From NCBI RefSeq assembly GCF_002834385.1, contig NZ_PITQ01000001.1, positions 496,001-560,000 on the forward strand: DNA of 64,000 nt, given 5' to 3'. This stretch comes from Rahnella sp. AA. GTDB lineage: Bacteria > Pseudomonadota > Gammaproteobacteria > Enterobacterales > Enterobacteriaceae. Position 1 is the stretch's first letter; each line of letters begins with the position of its first letter. Of this stretch, positions 20,682 to 30,278 are shown one piece after another. A program made the translations under genes and the position numbers. Under the pieces are notes generated by a model that searched no databases, was not told where the DNA came from, and worked only from the letters and a program-made list of their open reading frames with translations.

Positions 20682-22121
20682 ATGAAAAAATCGAGTTTAT
20701 TCCTCAGCGCATTAGCGTTAAGTATCGGTATGGCAATGGCCCCGGTTTCTTCTGCACTGGCTGCTGAAACTGCATCATCCAGCACCACTCAGCTTCCAAG
20801 TCTGGCCCCTATGCTTGAGAAAGTGATGCCATCCGTGGTGAGTGTGAATGTGGAAGGCAGCGCGCCGGTGAAAACCCCGCGCATGGGCCAGCAGTTCCAG
20901 CAGTTCTTTGGCCAGAATTCGCCACTGTGCCAGGATGGTTCTCCGTTCCAGGGTTCGCCTGTTTGCCAGGGCGGCGGTCAGGATGGTCAGCCAGCACCTG
21001 AACAAAAAGAAGATTTCCGCGCACTGGGTTCCGGCGTCATCATTGATGCGGACAAAGGCTATGTGGTGACCAACAACCATGTGGTCGATAACGCGACTAA
21101 AATCAGCGTACAGCTGAATGATGGCCGTAAGTTCGATGCGAAAGTGATCGGCAAAGATCCTCGTTCTGACATTGCGGTGATTCAGTTACAAAATGCGAAA
21201 AACCTGACAGCGATTAAGATCGCCGATTCCGAACAACTGCGCGTGGGTGACTACACCGTGGCTATCGGTAACCCCTATGGTTTAGGCGAAACCGTGACAT
21301 CCGGTATTGTTTCTGCACTGGGACGTTCCGGCCTGAACATTGAAAACTACGAAAACTTCATCCAGACGGATGCGGCGATTAACCGTGGTAACTCCGGCGG
21401 TGCGCTGGTTAATCTCAATGGTGAGCTGATTGGTCTGAATACGGCGATCCTGGCACCGGACGGCGGCAACATCGGTATCGGTTTTGCGATCCCAAGTAAC
21501 ATGGTGAAAAACCTGTCCAAACAGATGATCGAATTCGGCCAGGTTAAACGCGGTGAACTGGGCATCATGGGGACTGAGCTGAACTCTGAGCTGGCGAAGG
21601 CAATGAAAGTTGACGCACAACGCGGGGCGTTCATCAGCCAGGTCATGCCGAAGTCAGCCGCTGAGAAAGCGGGTATTAAAGCCGGTGATGTCATCCTCAG
21701 CATGAACGGTAAATCTATCAGCAGCTTTGCTTCGTTCCGTGCCGATATTGGTACTCTGCCAATTGGCACAAAAGTGACGTTAGGCCTGCTGCGTGATGGT
21801 AAGCCTATGAATGTGGATGTCACCATCGAGCAGAGCACTCAGACACCGAAAGTGGAGTCCGGTAATATTTATACGGGTATCGAAGGTGCTGAGCTGAGCA
21901 ATGGCGCTGCCGGGGATCAGAAAGGCGTTAAAGTCGATGACGTGAAAGCCGGTTCTACCGCTGCGCGCATTGGCCTGAAAAAAGGTGACGTCATTCTGGG
22001 TGTGAACCAGCAGAAAGTCAGTAACCTCGGCGAACTGCGTAAAATCCTTGATACCAAGCCATCAGTGCTGGCACTGGATATTCAGCGCGGAGATACTTCA
22101 ATCTACCTGCTGGCACAGTAA
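20682..22121 (+). CDS. degP: Periplasmic serine endoprotease/chaperone DegP
   Basis: An HtrA protease of the periplasm that degrades misfolded envelope proteins and assembles into cages. Of 479 residues, the first 27 or so are a signal peptide ending SSALAAE. The catalytic triad is His133 (NNHVVDN), Asp163 (RSDIAV) and Ser238 (GNSGGA). The long LA loop with two cysteines (PLCQDG and PVCQGG) sits near residues 80-100. PDZ1 begins near residue 285 and PDZ2 near residue 390. A sigmaE-like promoter precedes it and a terminator follows. Confidence 0.97.
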   Translation: MKKSSLFLSALALSIGMAMAPVSSALAAETASSSTTQLPSLAPMLEKVMPSVVSVNVEGSAPVKTPRMGQQFQQFFGQNSPLCQDGSPFQGSPVCQGGGQDGQPAPEQKEDFRALGSGVIIDADKGYVVTNNHVVDNATKISVQLNDGRKFDAKVIGKDPRSDIAVIQLQNAKNLTAIKIADSEQLRVGDYTVAIGNPYGLGETVTSGIVSALGRSGLNIENYENFIQTDAAINRGNSGGALVNLNGELIGLNTAILAPDGGNIGIGFAIPSNMVKNLSKQMIEFGQVKRGELGIMGTELNSELAKAMKVDAQRGAFISQVMPKSAAEKAGIKAGDVILSMNGKSISSFASFRADIGTLPIGTKVTLGLLRDGKPMNVDVTIEQSTQTPKVESGNIYTGIEGAELSNGAAGDQKGVKVDDVKAGSTAARIGLKKGDVILGVNQQKVSNLGELRKILDTKPSVLALDIQRGDTSIYLLAQ

Positions 22122-22144
22122 TTTCCTGCCGCAACTCCCTGCAC

Positions 22145-22171
22145 AAAGCACGCTCCGGCGTGCTTTTTTTT
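22145..22171 (+). terminator. Terminator after degP
   Basis: AAAGCACGC pairs with GCGTGCTTT around a TCCG tetraloop, followed by a long T run. It begins 24 nt after the degP stop. Confidence 0.92.
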
Positions 22172-22181
22172 ATGCCTTTTG

Positions 22182-22251
22182 TTGGGCATTTGCTTAAAAA
22201 TGTGACCTTAACCACAACTTCAATAGGTGCTTTCGCTCTTTGGGCATTTGC
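22182..22251 (+). promoter_or_regulatory. cdaR promoter region with two copies of TTGGGCATTTGC
   Basis: The 12-mer TTGGGCATTTGC occurs at 22182-22193 and again at 22240-22251, both upstream of cdaR. A one-mismatch copy lies before gudP at 23622-23633. Shared occurrence in two promoters of one sugar-acid regulon suggests a regulator site, most simply CdaR itself. Directly after the second copy, ATAATGAATGGC resembles CTAATGAGTGGC before gudP (23676-23687). Confidence 0.5.
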
Positions 22252-22319
22252 ATAATGAATGGCGACAGCCTGCTGAGTATGCTGTTCTGACAACGATAAA
22301 ACAGGCAAGGCAGGGTTCC

Positions 22320-23480
22320 ATGTCGGCGTATCATCTCGATGCAAAGCTGGCGCAGCAGATTGTTGCCCGCACAATGCAAATTATTGATAGTAATGTGAAT
22401 GTCATGGATGGACGTGGAAGAATTATTGGCAGTGGTGACGACCAGCGTCTTGGCGAATTGCACGAAGGTGCTTTGCTGTCTATTTCGCAGGAACGCATTG
22501 TCGATATTGATGAAGGCGTTGCGCGGCATTTGCATGGCGTGCGCCCCGGAATCAACCTGCCGTTGCGGATAGACGGACAGATTGTCGGCGTGATCGGCCT
22601 GACGGGCAACCCGTCACAGCTGCGGCAATATGGCGAGCTGGTCTGCATGACGGCAGAAATGATGCTCGAACAGGCGCGTTTACTGCATATGCTGGCGCAA
22701 GACAGCCGCTTACGCGAAGAGCTGGTACTCAATCTTATACGCGTGGATGAGCTTTCTCCGGCGCTGATGGAATGGGCGCAGCGGTTAGGTATTGATCTCA
22801 ATCGGCCGCGGGTAGCGGCGGTGGTTGAGGTGGATAGCGGGCAACTGGGTGTCGATTCTGCAATGGCGGAATTGCAGCAGTTACAAACGCTGCTGACAAC
22901 GCCTGAGCGTGACAACCTGATTGCTATCGTTTCGCTTACGGAAATGGTGGTGCTGAAGCCCGCGTTAAACAGCTACGATCGCTGGGATCCGGATGGTCAT
23001 CGCCAGCGTATTGATCATCTGCTTTCCCGCATGACGGAGACCGGGCGTCTGCGCGTGCGTATTTCTTTGGGCAACTTCTTTACCGGCCCGGGCAGCATTG
23101 CCCGTTCCTACCGGACGGCCAGAACCACCATGACGGTCGGTAAACAGCGGATGCCGGAACAACGCTGCTATTTCTATCAGGATCTCATTCTGCCTGTGCT
23201 GCTCGACAGCCTGCGCGGCGGCTGGCAGGCCGACGAACTGGTGCGGCCTCTCGCGCGGCTGAAAGCGACGGATGGTAACGGATTACTGCGTCGTACGCTG
23301 GCCTCATGGTTCCACAATAACGTGCAGCCGACCGCAACGTCCAAGGCGTTGTATATTCATCGTAATACGCTGGAATATAGACTAAATCGTATATCCGAAT
23401 TAACCGGACTGGATTTGGGGAATTTTGACGATCGTTTGTTGCTGTATGTGGCATTACAGTTAGATAACGACCAGTTGTGA
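22320..23480 (+). CDS. cdaR: Sugar diacid utilisation transcriptional activator CdaR
   Basis: A 386-residue activator of D-glucarate, D-galactarate and D-glycerate genes. The N-terminal sugar-diacid-recognition domain (roughly residues 4-135) includes HLDAKLAQQIVARTMQIID and MDGRGRIIGSGD. A central GGDEF-like region follows, then the C-terminal PucR-type helix-turn-helix with SKALYIHRNTLEYRLNRI. Similarity to E. coli CdaR is high throughout. The open frame begins at 22227, but the ATG at 22320 (MSAYHLDAKL) matches the E. coli start. It lies directly upstream of its presumed targets gudPXD. Confidence 0.94.
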   Translation: MSAYHLDAKLAQQIVARTMQIIDSNVNVMDGRGRIIGSGDDQRLGELHEGALLSISQERIVDIDEGVARHLHGVRPGINLPLRIDGQIVGVIGLTGNPSQLRQYGELVCMTAEMMLEQARLLHMLAQDSRLREELVLNLIRVDELSPALMEWAQRLGIDLNRPRVAAVVEVDSGQLGVDSAMAELQQLQTLLTTPERDNLIAIVSLTEMVVLKPALNSYDRWDPDGHRQRIDHLLSRMTETGRLRVRISLGNFFTGPGSIARSYRTARTTMTVGKQRMPEQRCYFYQDLILPVLLDSLRGGWQADELVRPLARLKATDGNGLLRRTLASWFHNNVQPTATSKALYIHRNTLEYRLNRISELTGLDLGNFDDRLLLYVALQLDNDQL

Positions 23481-23801
23481 TTTTCAGCATTAATTCGGGT
23501 TGCCGGGCTATTCACCGGCAGCCCGGATAATGTTGAGCATTTCTTATTAAATATTCAGTATTTTTATGAGCGTGACACGGGTCACAGCTGTTTCACTTTT
23601 TGTGAAACAACTCGCACGACGCTGGGCATTCGCCTCAAGATAAATGCAAAGCGCTGTCTATGCTTGTTGTTTTGCCTAATGAGTGGCCAGTTGATACTCC
23701 ATATACTGGCTCCATTCCTTCCTCTGTGAACCCTACAGTTCTGTGGCTGGAATGACTTATACCGCCGTGTATATGCACTGCCAATAAATCTGGAGAACAC
23801 C
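23481..23801. promoter_or_regulatory. gudP promoter region (CRP-like site, palindrome, shared 12-mer)
   Basis: This 321-bp gap holds no gene. It contains a 21-bp inverted repeat at 23589-23609 (TGTTTCAC/GTGAAACA, five-T loop), an overlapping CRP-like site at 23601-23616 (TGTGA, six bases, TCGCA; 9 of 10 consensus positions) and CTGGGCATTCGC at 23622-23633, matching the two copies before cdaR. A weak GC hairpin at 23503-23526 lies after the cdaR stop. The arrangement suggests catabolite control plus CdaR activation of gudP; all assignments are by inspection. Confidence 0.5.
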
Positions 23802-25178
23802 ATGGAAACTACCGTTTCGGCCGCCAGTGCCGTAAAAAAAAGAACAAATGCGCGCTACTGGATTGTGGTGATGTTATTTATCGTCACTTCATTTAATTAC
23901 GGCGACCGTGCGACATTGTCTATTGCCGGTTCAGCGATGGCAAAAGACATCGGGTTGGATTCAGTCGGGATGGGATATATTTTCTCGGCATTTTCCTGGG
24001 CCTATGTTATCGGTCAAATACCCGGTGGCTGGTTGCTGGATAAATTTGGCTCCAAGAAAGTTTATTTCTACAGTATTTTTATCTGGTCTTTATTCACCTT
24101 GCTGCAAGGTTTTGTCGATATATTCAGCGGTTTCGGCATTGTGGCTTCCCTCTTTGCATTGCGGTTTCTGGTCGGCCTGGCCGAAGCGCCCTCATTCCCT
24201 GGTAACAGCCGTATAGTTGCGGCCTGGTTTCCTGCACAGGAGCGCGGTACGGCAGTGTCGATTTTCAACTCTGCACAGTATTTCGCGACGGTCATTTTCG
24301 CCCCGATTATGGGCTGGCTGACGCACGCGGTAGGCTGGTCACACGTCTTCTTCTTCATGGGCGGGCTCGGGATCATTCTGAGTTTTATCTGGATGAAAGT
24401 GATCCACGATCCTAAAGATCATCCGGGCGTCAACCAGGCCGAACTTGATTACATGGAAGCGGGCGGTGCGCTGATCAATATGGATCAGAAAATCGCCCAT
24501 AAAACGGCAGTTAAAGGCGAAAAGCTTTCTCAGATTAAACAATTAATGAAATCACGCATGATGATTGGCATCTATATCGGCCAGTACTGCATCAATGCGC
24601 TGACCTACTTCTTTATCACCTGGTTCCCGGTTTATCTGGTCCAGGCGCGCGGTATGTCAATCCTTAAAGCCGGGATGGTGGCCTCGGTTCCGGCGATTTG
24701 CGGGTTCCTGGGCGGGGTGCTGGGCGGGATTATTTCCGACTATCTGATGCGCAAAACCAACAACCTGACGTTCTCCCGCAAAGCTCCGATTGTGATCGGC
24801 ATGCTGTTGTCTATATCGATGGTGGCGTGTAACTACGTCAATACTGAGTGGATGGTCGTCGGCATTATGGCATTCGCCTTCTTCGGCAAAGGTTTGGGCG
24901 CGCTGGGCTGGGCAGTGATGGCCGACACAGCGCCGAAAGAAATCAGCGGGCTGAGCGGCGGGTTGTTCAACATGTTCGGTAACGTCTCCGGCATCATCAC
25001 ACCCATCGCCATCGGCTACATTATCGGTGCGACCGGTTCCTTCAATGGCGCACTGGTTTACGTCGGGATCCACGCTCTGCTTGCCGTTATCAGCTACGTC
25101 TTTATCGTCGGCAAAATTGAACGCATCCAGTTACAGCCTTTCGGATCCGCAAGTGCAGGAAAAGGAGTATCACGATGA
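23802..25178 (+). CDS. gudP: D-glucarate/D-galactarate MFS transporter GudP
   Basis: A major facilitator of the anion:cation symporter group, importing D-glucarate (and probably galactarate) with protons. It has 458 residues and twelve predicted helices. Landmarks are [40 protein letters not shown] and [22 protein letters not shown] text (here [15 protein letters not shown]), then [29 protein letters not shown] precedes the ATG. Its stop overlaps the gudX start by four bases, so uptake and catabolism are coupled. Confidence 0.93.
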   Translation: METTVSAASAVKKRTNARYWIVVMLFIVTSFNYGDRATLSIAGSAMAKDIGLDSVGMGYIFSAFSWAYVIGQIPGGWLLDKFGSKKVYFYSIFIWSLFTLLQGFVDIFSGFGIVASLFALRFLVGLAEAPSFPGNSRIVAAWFPAQERGTAVSIFNSAQYFATVIFAPIMGWLTHAVGWSHVFFFMGGLGIILSFIWMKVIHDPKDHPGVNQAELDYMEAGGALINMDQKIAHKTAVKGEKLSQIKQLMKSRMMIGIYIGQYCINALTYFFITWFPVYLVQARGMSILKAGMVASVPAICGFLGGVLGGIISDYLMRKTNNLTFSRKAPIVIGMLLSISMVACNYVNTEWMVVGIMAFAFFGKGLGALGWAVMADTAPKEISGLSGGLFNMFGNVSGIITPIAIGYIIGATGSFNGALVYVGIHALLAVISYVFIVGKIERIQLQPFGSASAGKGVSR

Positions 25179-26512
25179 GTACGCAATCTTCGCCGGTTAT
25201 CACTGACATGCAGGTCATTCCTGTGGCAGGGCATGACAGCATGCTGATGAATATCGGTGGCGCACACGGCGCTTACTTCACCCGCAATATTGTGATTTTG
25301 ACCGATAGCGCCGGTAACACCGGTGTCGGAGAAGCGCCAGGCGGGGAGGTTATTTACAATACGCTGGTTGAAGCCATCGCGCAGGTCAAAGGCCAGGAGG
25401 TCGCACGGATGAACCGGCTGGTGCATCAGGTCCACGTGGGCAATCAGTCGTCAGATTTCGATTCGTTTGGTAAGGGCGCGTGGACGTTTGAACTGCGCGT
25501 AAACGCGGTCGCAGCGCTGGAAGCCGCGTTGCTGGATCTGATGGGCAAATTCCTCGGGGTGCCGGTGTGCGAACTGCTCGGGCCGGGCAAGCAGCGTGAT
25601 GAAGTCACGGTGCTTGGTTATCTCTTCTATATCGGTGACCGGCAGAAAACGGATTTACCGTATCAGGAAGGGGCGCGCGGCGTTCACGACTGGTATCACC
25701 TGCGTCATCAGAAAGCGATGGACAGTGAGGCTGTGGTGCAACTGGCGGAAGCTGCGCAGGACCGCTACGGTTTTAAAGATTTCAAACTCAAAGGCGGCGT
25801 ACTGCCGGGCGAGCAGGAAATCGACGCAGTAAAAGCGCTGGCAAAACGTTTCCCCGATGCGCGCATTACCGTTGATCCGAATGGCGCGTGGTTGCTCGAT
25901 GAAGCGATAGAGTTGTGCAAAAACATGCAGGGGATACTGAGCTATGCGGAAGATCCGTGCGGGGCTGAGCAGGGCTTTTCTGGCCGCGAAGTGATGGCGG
26001 AGTTCCGCCGGGCTACTGGTTTGCCCGTGGCGACCAATATGATTGCGACCAACTGGCGTGAGATGCAGCACGCGGTGATGCTGCAGTCGGTAGATATCCC
26101 GCTGGCAGATCCGCATTTCTGGACGATGCACGGTGCGGTTCGTGTCGCACAGTTGTGCAACGACTGGGGCCTGACCTGGGGCTGCCATTCAAATAACCAT
26201 TTCGATATTTCTCTGGCGATGTTTACCCACGTTGGCGCGGCTGCGCCGGGTAAACCGACGGCAATCGATACGCACTGGATCTGGCAGGAGGGCAATCAGC
26301 GCCTGACCAAAGAGCCGCTGCAAATCGTCAATGGCAAAATCAAAGTTCCTGAAAAACCGGGGTTAGGCGTGGAGATCGACATGGATCAAATCCGTCGTGC
26401 TCACGAGCTGCACAAAAAACTGCCGAGCGGGGCGCGTAATGATGCCGTCGCGATGCAGTATCTGATCCCCGGCTGGAAATTCGATCGTAAGCGTCCGGCA
26501 ATGGGGCGCTGA
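25175..26512 (+). CDS. gudX: Glucarate dehydratase-related protein GudX
   Basis: An enolase-superfamily protein of the GlucD group, 445 residues, closer to E. coli GudX than to GudD (shared [11 protein letters not shown] and [28 protein letters not shown] text). Catalytic groups are kept: Lys204 and Lys206 in the KLK motif, DPNG and EDP metal ligands, and His338 in HSNNHFD. In E. coli GudX has weak glucarate dehydratase activity and its role is uncertain. Here it lies between gudP and gudD, with ATGA overlap to gudP. Confidence 0.93.
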   Translation: MSTQSSPVITDMQVIPVAGHDSMLMNIGGAHGAYFTRNIVILTDSAGNTGVGEAPGGEVIYNTLVEAIAQVKGQEVARMNRLVHQVHVGNQSSDFDSFGKGAWTFELRVNAVAALEAALLDLMGKFLGVPVCELLGPGKQRDEVTVLGYLFYIGDRQKTDLPYQEGARGVHDWYHLRHQKAMDSEAVVQLAEAAQDRYGFKDFKLKGGVLPGEQEIDAVKALAKRFPDARITVDPNGAWLLDEAIELCKNMQGILSYAEDPCGAEQGFSGREVMAEFRRATGLPVATNMIATNWREMQHAVMLQSVDIPLADPHFWTMHGAVRVAQLCNDWGLTWGCHSNNHFDISLAMFTHVGAAAPGKPTAIDTHWIWQEGNQRLTKEPLQIVNGKIKVPEKPGLGVEIDMDQIRRAHELHKKLPSGARNDAVAMQYLIPGWKFDRKRPAMGR

Positions 26513-26543
26513 TTACAGAATTTGAATTCACTAAGGAGTACGC

Positions 26544-27881
26544 ATGACCTCTTCATCGACACCCAAAATTATTTCCATGCAGGTGATCCCGGTCGCCGGG
26601 CACGACAGCATGTTGCTTAACCTCAGCGGTGCACATGCGCCGTTTTTCACCCGCAATATTCTGATCCTCAAAGACAGCAGCGGCAACACCGGCGTCGGTG
26701 AAGTGCCGGGCGGCGAGAAAATTCGCCAGACGCTGGATGATTCCGCGTTACTGGTGATCGGCAAAACGCTGGGCGAATACAAAAACGTCATGACCGCCGT
26801 GCGCGAAAAATTTGCCGACCGCGATGCTTCAGGCCGCGGGTTGCAAACCTTCGATTTGCGCACCACAATCCATGTTGTCACCGCGATTGAAGCCGCGATG
26901 CTGGATCTGCTTGGCAAACATCTTGGCGTCAGCGTGGCATCCCTGCTGGGCGACGGTCAGCAGCGCGACGAAGTCGAAATGCTCGGTTATCTGTTCTATG
27001 TCGGCGATCGCAACAAAACGTCGCTCGGCTACCAGAGCCAGCCCGGCGACAGCTGCGACTGGTATCGTCTGCGCCACGAAGAAGCCCTGACGCCGGCTGC
27101 CGTTGTGCGTCTGGCCGAAGCCGCGTATGAAAAATACGGCTTCAATGATTTCAAACTCAAAGGCGGCGTGCTGGCCGGTAGTGAAGAAGCCGAAGCCGTG
27201 ACCGCGCTGGCGCAGCGCTTCCCGCAGGCGCGCATCACACTGGATCCAAACGGTGCCTGGTCGCTGAATGAAGCCATTTCACTCGGCAAACAACTGCGCG
27301 GCGTGCTGGCGTACGCGGAGGATCCGTGTGGTGCTGAGCAGGGCTTCTCCGGACGTGAGGTGATGGCGGAATTCCGTCAGGCGACCGGTTTACCGACCGC
27401 GACCAACATGATTGCCACCGACTGGCGTCAGATGGGCCATACCATTCAGCTGAAATCGGTGGATATCCCGCTGGCGGATCCGCATTTCTGGACCATGCAG
27501 GGCTCAGTGCGCGTGGCGCAGATGTGCCACGAATGGGGCCTGACCTGGGGTTCACATTCCAATAACCACTTTGATGTTTCGCTGGCGATGTTTACTCAGG
27601 TTGCCGCTGCGGCACCGGGTAAGATCACCGCCATCGATACGCACTGGATCTGGCAGGAAGGCAATCAGCGCCTGACCAAAGAACCGCTGCAAATCAAAGG
27701 CGGTAAAGTGCGTGTGCCGGAGCAACCGGGTCTCGGCGTAGATCTGGATATGGATCAGGTGATGAAAGCGCATGAACTGTACAAAGGCATGGGGCTGGGC
27801 GCGCGCGATGATGCGCAGGGCATGCAGTTCCTGGTTCCGGACTGGAAATTCGATCCGAAGAAACCTTGCCTGGTGCGGTAG
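26544..27881 (+). CDS. gudD: Glucarate dehydratase GudD
   Basis: Dehydrates D-glucarate (and L-idarate) to 5-keto-4-deoxy-D-glucarate. It has 445 residues and is very similar to E. coli GudD from [13 protein letters not shown] to the C-terminus. Key residues are Lys204/Lys206 (KLK), metal ligands in TLDPNGAW and [12 protein letters not shown], and His338 in [15 protein letters not shown] lies at good distance before the ATG, 31 nt after gudX. It ends the operon at a strong terminator. Later steps (garL, garR, garK) are not in this window. Confidence 0.95.
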   Translation: MTSSSTPKIISMQVIPVAGHDSMLLNLSGAHAPFFTRNILILKDSSGNTGVGEVPGGEKIRQTLDDSALLVIGKTLGEYKNVMTAVREKFADRDASGRGLQTFDLRTTIHVVTAIEAAMLDLLGKHLGVSVASLLGDGQQRDEVEMLGYLFYVGDRNKTSLGYQSQPGDSCDWYRLRHEEALTPAAVVRLAEAAYEKYGFNDFKLKGGVLAGSEEAEAVTALAQRFPQARITLDPNGAWSLNEAISLGKQLRGVLAYAEDPCGAEQGFSGREVMAEFRQATGLPTATNMIATDWRQMGHTIQLKSVDIPLADPHFWTMQGSVRVAQMCHEWGLTWGSHSNNHFDVSLAMFTQVAAAAPGKITAIDTHWIWQEGNQRLTKEPLQIKGGKVRVPEQPGLGVDLDMDQVMKAHELYKGMGLGARDDAQGMQFLVPDWKFDPKKPCLVR

Positions 27882-27919
27882 CCGTCAGATTCAAAAAAAT
27901 TGGTGCAGTCATGACCACC

Positions 27920-27947
27920 GCCCTGACGTTGCCGTCAGGGCTTTTTT
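27920..27947 (+). terminator. Terminator of the gudPXD operon
   Basis: A nine-pair perfect stem GCCCTGACG/CGTCAGGGC with a TTGC loop, followed by six T. It lies between gudD and the convergent gene at 27974. Confidence 0.93.
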
Positions 27948-27973
27948 GTTTTTACGTCAGGTGATTACAACCC

Positions 27974-28792
27974 TCAGCTCCGCGCGTGCGTTGCCGCGGC
28001 TTCGATCAGTTCGTCGGACGGGCGTTTTCCCGTGTAGAGCACAAACTGCTCGACGGCTTGCAATGCGGCGACTTCCGCGCCCGTGATGACCTTCTTACCG
28101 TGCTCGCGCCCGTAGCGGATAAGCGGCGTTTCGACCGGCAGGGCGACCACGTCAAAGACAATGCTGGCGCGGTCTATCACCTGAGTTTTAAACGCCAGCG
28201 AGTCCGCTTCCACCCCGCCTGCCATACCGATTGGCGTGACGTTCACGATCATATCGACGGCCAAATCACCGATATCGGCTTTCCATTGGTAACCGTATTC
28301 TTCAGCCAGCGCCCGGCCATTCGCTTCATTGCGCGCAATGATATAACCGGTTTTGAAACCGGCATCACGGATGGCCGCGACGACGGCTTTACCCATTCCG
28401 CCGCTGCCGCGCAGCGCAAACACCGCATCACGCGGAACTTTATGGCTGTCGAGCAGTTTGGCGACGGCAATATAGTCAGTGTTATAGGCGCGCAGGAAGC
28501 CGTCGTCGTTGACAATGGTATTCACGGACTGAATCGCCGTAGCGGAAGGATCCAGTTCATCCAGGAACGGAATGCAGGCTTCCTTAAACGGCATGGAGAC
28601 CGCGCAGCCACGGATGCCCAGCGCACGGACACCTTTTACGGCGGCTTCGATATCTTGAGTGGTGAAGGCTTTATAGATGAAGTTCAGATCCAGCGCCTGG
28701 TAGAGGTAGTTATGAAAACGGGTACCGAAATTCCCGGGACGACCGGAAAGGGACATACATAACTGCGTGTCTTTATTGATTTCCCGACTCAT
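27974..28792 (-). CDS. Shikimate 5-dehydrogenase-like protein (SdhL/HI0607-type)
   Basis: A 272-residue NAD(P)-dependent oxidoreductase of the shikimate dehydrogenase family. The N-terminal substrate domain has the catalytic lysine in VSMPFKEA and the paired aspartate in YNTDYIA. The Rossmann half begins with the glycine motif RGSGGMGKAV. The start MSREINKDTQLCMSLSGRPGNFG lacks the usual family opening, matching the SDH-like subgroup (Haemophilus HI0607 type), whose natural substrate is unsettled. Main aroE is expected elsewhere. AAGGAG precedes the ATG. Convergent with gudD, which does not by itself imply a shared pathway. Confidence 0.82.
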   Translation of the reverse strand: MSREINKDTQLCMSLSGRPGNFGTRFHNYLYQALDLNFIYKAFTTQDIEAAVKGVRALGIRGCAVSMPFKEACIPFLDELDPSATAIQSVNTIVNDDGFLRAYNTDYIAVAKLLDSHKVPRDAVFALRGSGGMGKAVVAAIRDAGFKTGYIIARNEANGRALAEEYGYQWKADIGDLAVDMIVNVTPIGMAGGVEADSLAFKTQVIDRASIVFDVVALPVETPLIRYGREHGKKVITGAEVAALQAVEQFVLYTGKRPSDELIEAAATHARS

Positions 28793-28896
28793 TGCGTTCT
28801 CCTTTTAAGTGGGGCCGATAGTTTGCAGAGGTTGTTAAACCTTAGCTGAAACGATAAAACCCGACAATTATCGCGTTCCTTCTTCTTTCCGCCTGT

Positions 28897-29385
28897 TCAG
28901 CCATATTGAATAATATTGAAACCTTCTTCTGCTTCCGGCACGGCGAAATGGCGGGATATCAGTTCAAACTGTTCATCCGTGACCACAAAATCATGCAGGC
29001 CCGTCTGATTACGGGCATGCAACCGGGATTTGCACACCTCTGCGGGCACGTTCAGATAATGCAGGCAGTGGTTTGCGCCTGAATCCTTGATAATACTCAT
29101 CATCCACTGCCGGTTTGCGCGGGTATTGGCCGGGAAATCGAGCACAACGGATATACCGGCTTTGAGCAATGAAACCACATGCGGTGCCATGGCATCTCTA
29201 AGCTTTGCCGTGCAGCGGACATAATCTTCGATTGTGCGCATTTCGTCTTTATATAACTGCGATAACCATCTGTCTTCGCTGATGATCACTGTCGCCGGTT
29301 GCCTGACCAGTTCAAGCGCAAGGGTCGATTTTCCTGATGCTATTTTGCCGCATAAAATATGCAGCATTGTCTGGTTTTCCAGCAT
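28897..29385 (-). CDS. P-loop kinase-like ATPase (AAA_33 type)
   Basis: A 162-residue protein with Walker A GKIASGKST at about residues 13-21, followed by a kinase-like layout: a lid-like basic segment (SRLHARN) and VVLDFPANTRANRQW as the second nucleotide-binding strand. This matches small AAA_33/zeta-toxin-like kinases that phosphorylate small molecules, but I cannot name the substrate. Start options are the ATG at 29385 or one at 29367 (MLHILCGK). The upstream gene ends one base before this start, so the two are coupled. Confidence 0.75.
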   Translation of the reverse strand: MLENQTMLHILCGKIASGKSTLALELVRQPATVIISEDRWLSQLYKDEMRTIEDYVRCTAKLRDAMAPHVVSLLKAGISVVLDFPANTRANRQWMMSIIKDSGANHCLHYLNVPAEVCKSRLHARNQTGLHDFVVTDEQFELISRHFAVPEAEEGFNIIQYG

Positions 29386-29386
29386 G

Positions 29387-30187
29387 TTAAAACATCCCGT
29401 TGATTTCAGAATAAGGCGCTGCGTTTTCGAACATCGGCGTCATGGCGTCGTTATCTAAAAAACCGCTGACTAACCGTGCATTCACCGCCCACAAGGTTTG
29501 TGGCAGCCAGGAACCGGCACTGAGACGGCGCACGCCTGCGCAGGCGAGTTCTTGCAAGGGGGGAAGCCCCGGCCAGGCAGCAACGTTGAGCAATAATGCG
29601 CTGCGGTCAGTGATAGCGCGCATTTCACCGGTATCCGTTAATCCCAGTACAAAAAGCCCGTCAGCGCCGGCATTGCTGTAACCCTGTGCTCTTGTTATCA
29701 CTTCGGCCACTTTGTTTTCCGCCGGGGCCAAATGACGGACATACACATCGGTACGCACGTTGATATACAGATCAGCCCCTTTGCGGGCACACGTTTCCCT
29801 GATTGCTGCAATTTTTCTGCACAGCAAGTCAGGCGCCCCGGCGCCGTCTTCTATATTAATACCGGCAATACCGGCATCGATCAAACGCGAAACGGTCAGG
29901 GCAATTTGGGCAGGGTCATCACTATAACCACCTTCAATATCCGCAGAAAGGGGCACCGAAATGATCCGCGCAATAGACGCTGCACGGGCAACGTATTCAT
30001 CGACCGGCAGGGCGTTGCCGTCGCGATATCCCAGAGACCAGGCCACGCCTGCGCTGGTGGTGGCAATCGCCGCCGCGCCAAGGCTCTCTATCTGACGTGC
30101 GCTGCCCGCATCCCAGGCATTGGGTAATTTCAAAGGTTTATCTTGCAGATGAAGTTCACGAAATGCGGATTGAGAAAGCGTTTTCAT
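29387..30187 (-). CDS. Isocitrate lyase/PEP mutase family protein
   Basis: A 266-residue alpha/beta barrel of the isocitrate lyase/phosphoenolpyruvate mutase superfamily. Landmarks are LPNAWDAGSAR at the N-terminus, the metal-site segment SADIEGGYSD, AGINIEDGAG and YINVRTDVYV. The catalytic KKCGH loop of true isocitrate and methylisocitrate lyases is absent, so it belongs with the oxaloacetate/PEP mutase-like branch of unknown substrate. AAGGA precedes the ATG. It leads a two-gene operon with the P-loop protein and is divergent from the LysR gene at 30279. Confidence 0.8.
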   Translation of the reverse strand: MKTLSQSAFRELHLQDKPLKLPNAWDAGSARQIESLGAAAIATTSAGVAWSLGYRDGNALPVDEYVARAASIARIISVPLSADIEGGYSDDPAQIALTVSRLIDAGIAGINIEDGAGAPDLLCRKIAAIRETCARKGADLYINVRTDVYVRHLAPAENKVAEVITRAQGYSNAGADGLFVLGLTDTGEMRAITDRSALLLNVAAWPGLPPLQELACAGVRRLSAGSWLPQTLWAVNARLVSGFLDNDAMTPMFENAAPYSEINGMF

Positions 30188-30278
30188 AAAATATTCCTTA
30201 AAAAAGAAACATTCTAATCATGCTGAATTTTCTTGATAATAGCCTGAAATAACATTCATTGATTCTTTGTGAGCAATA

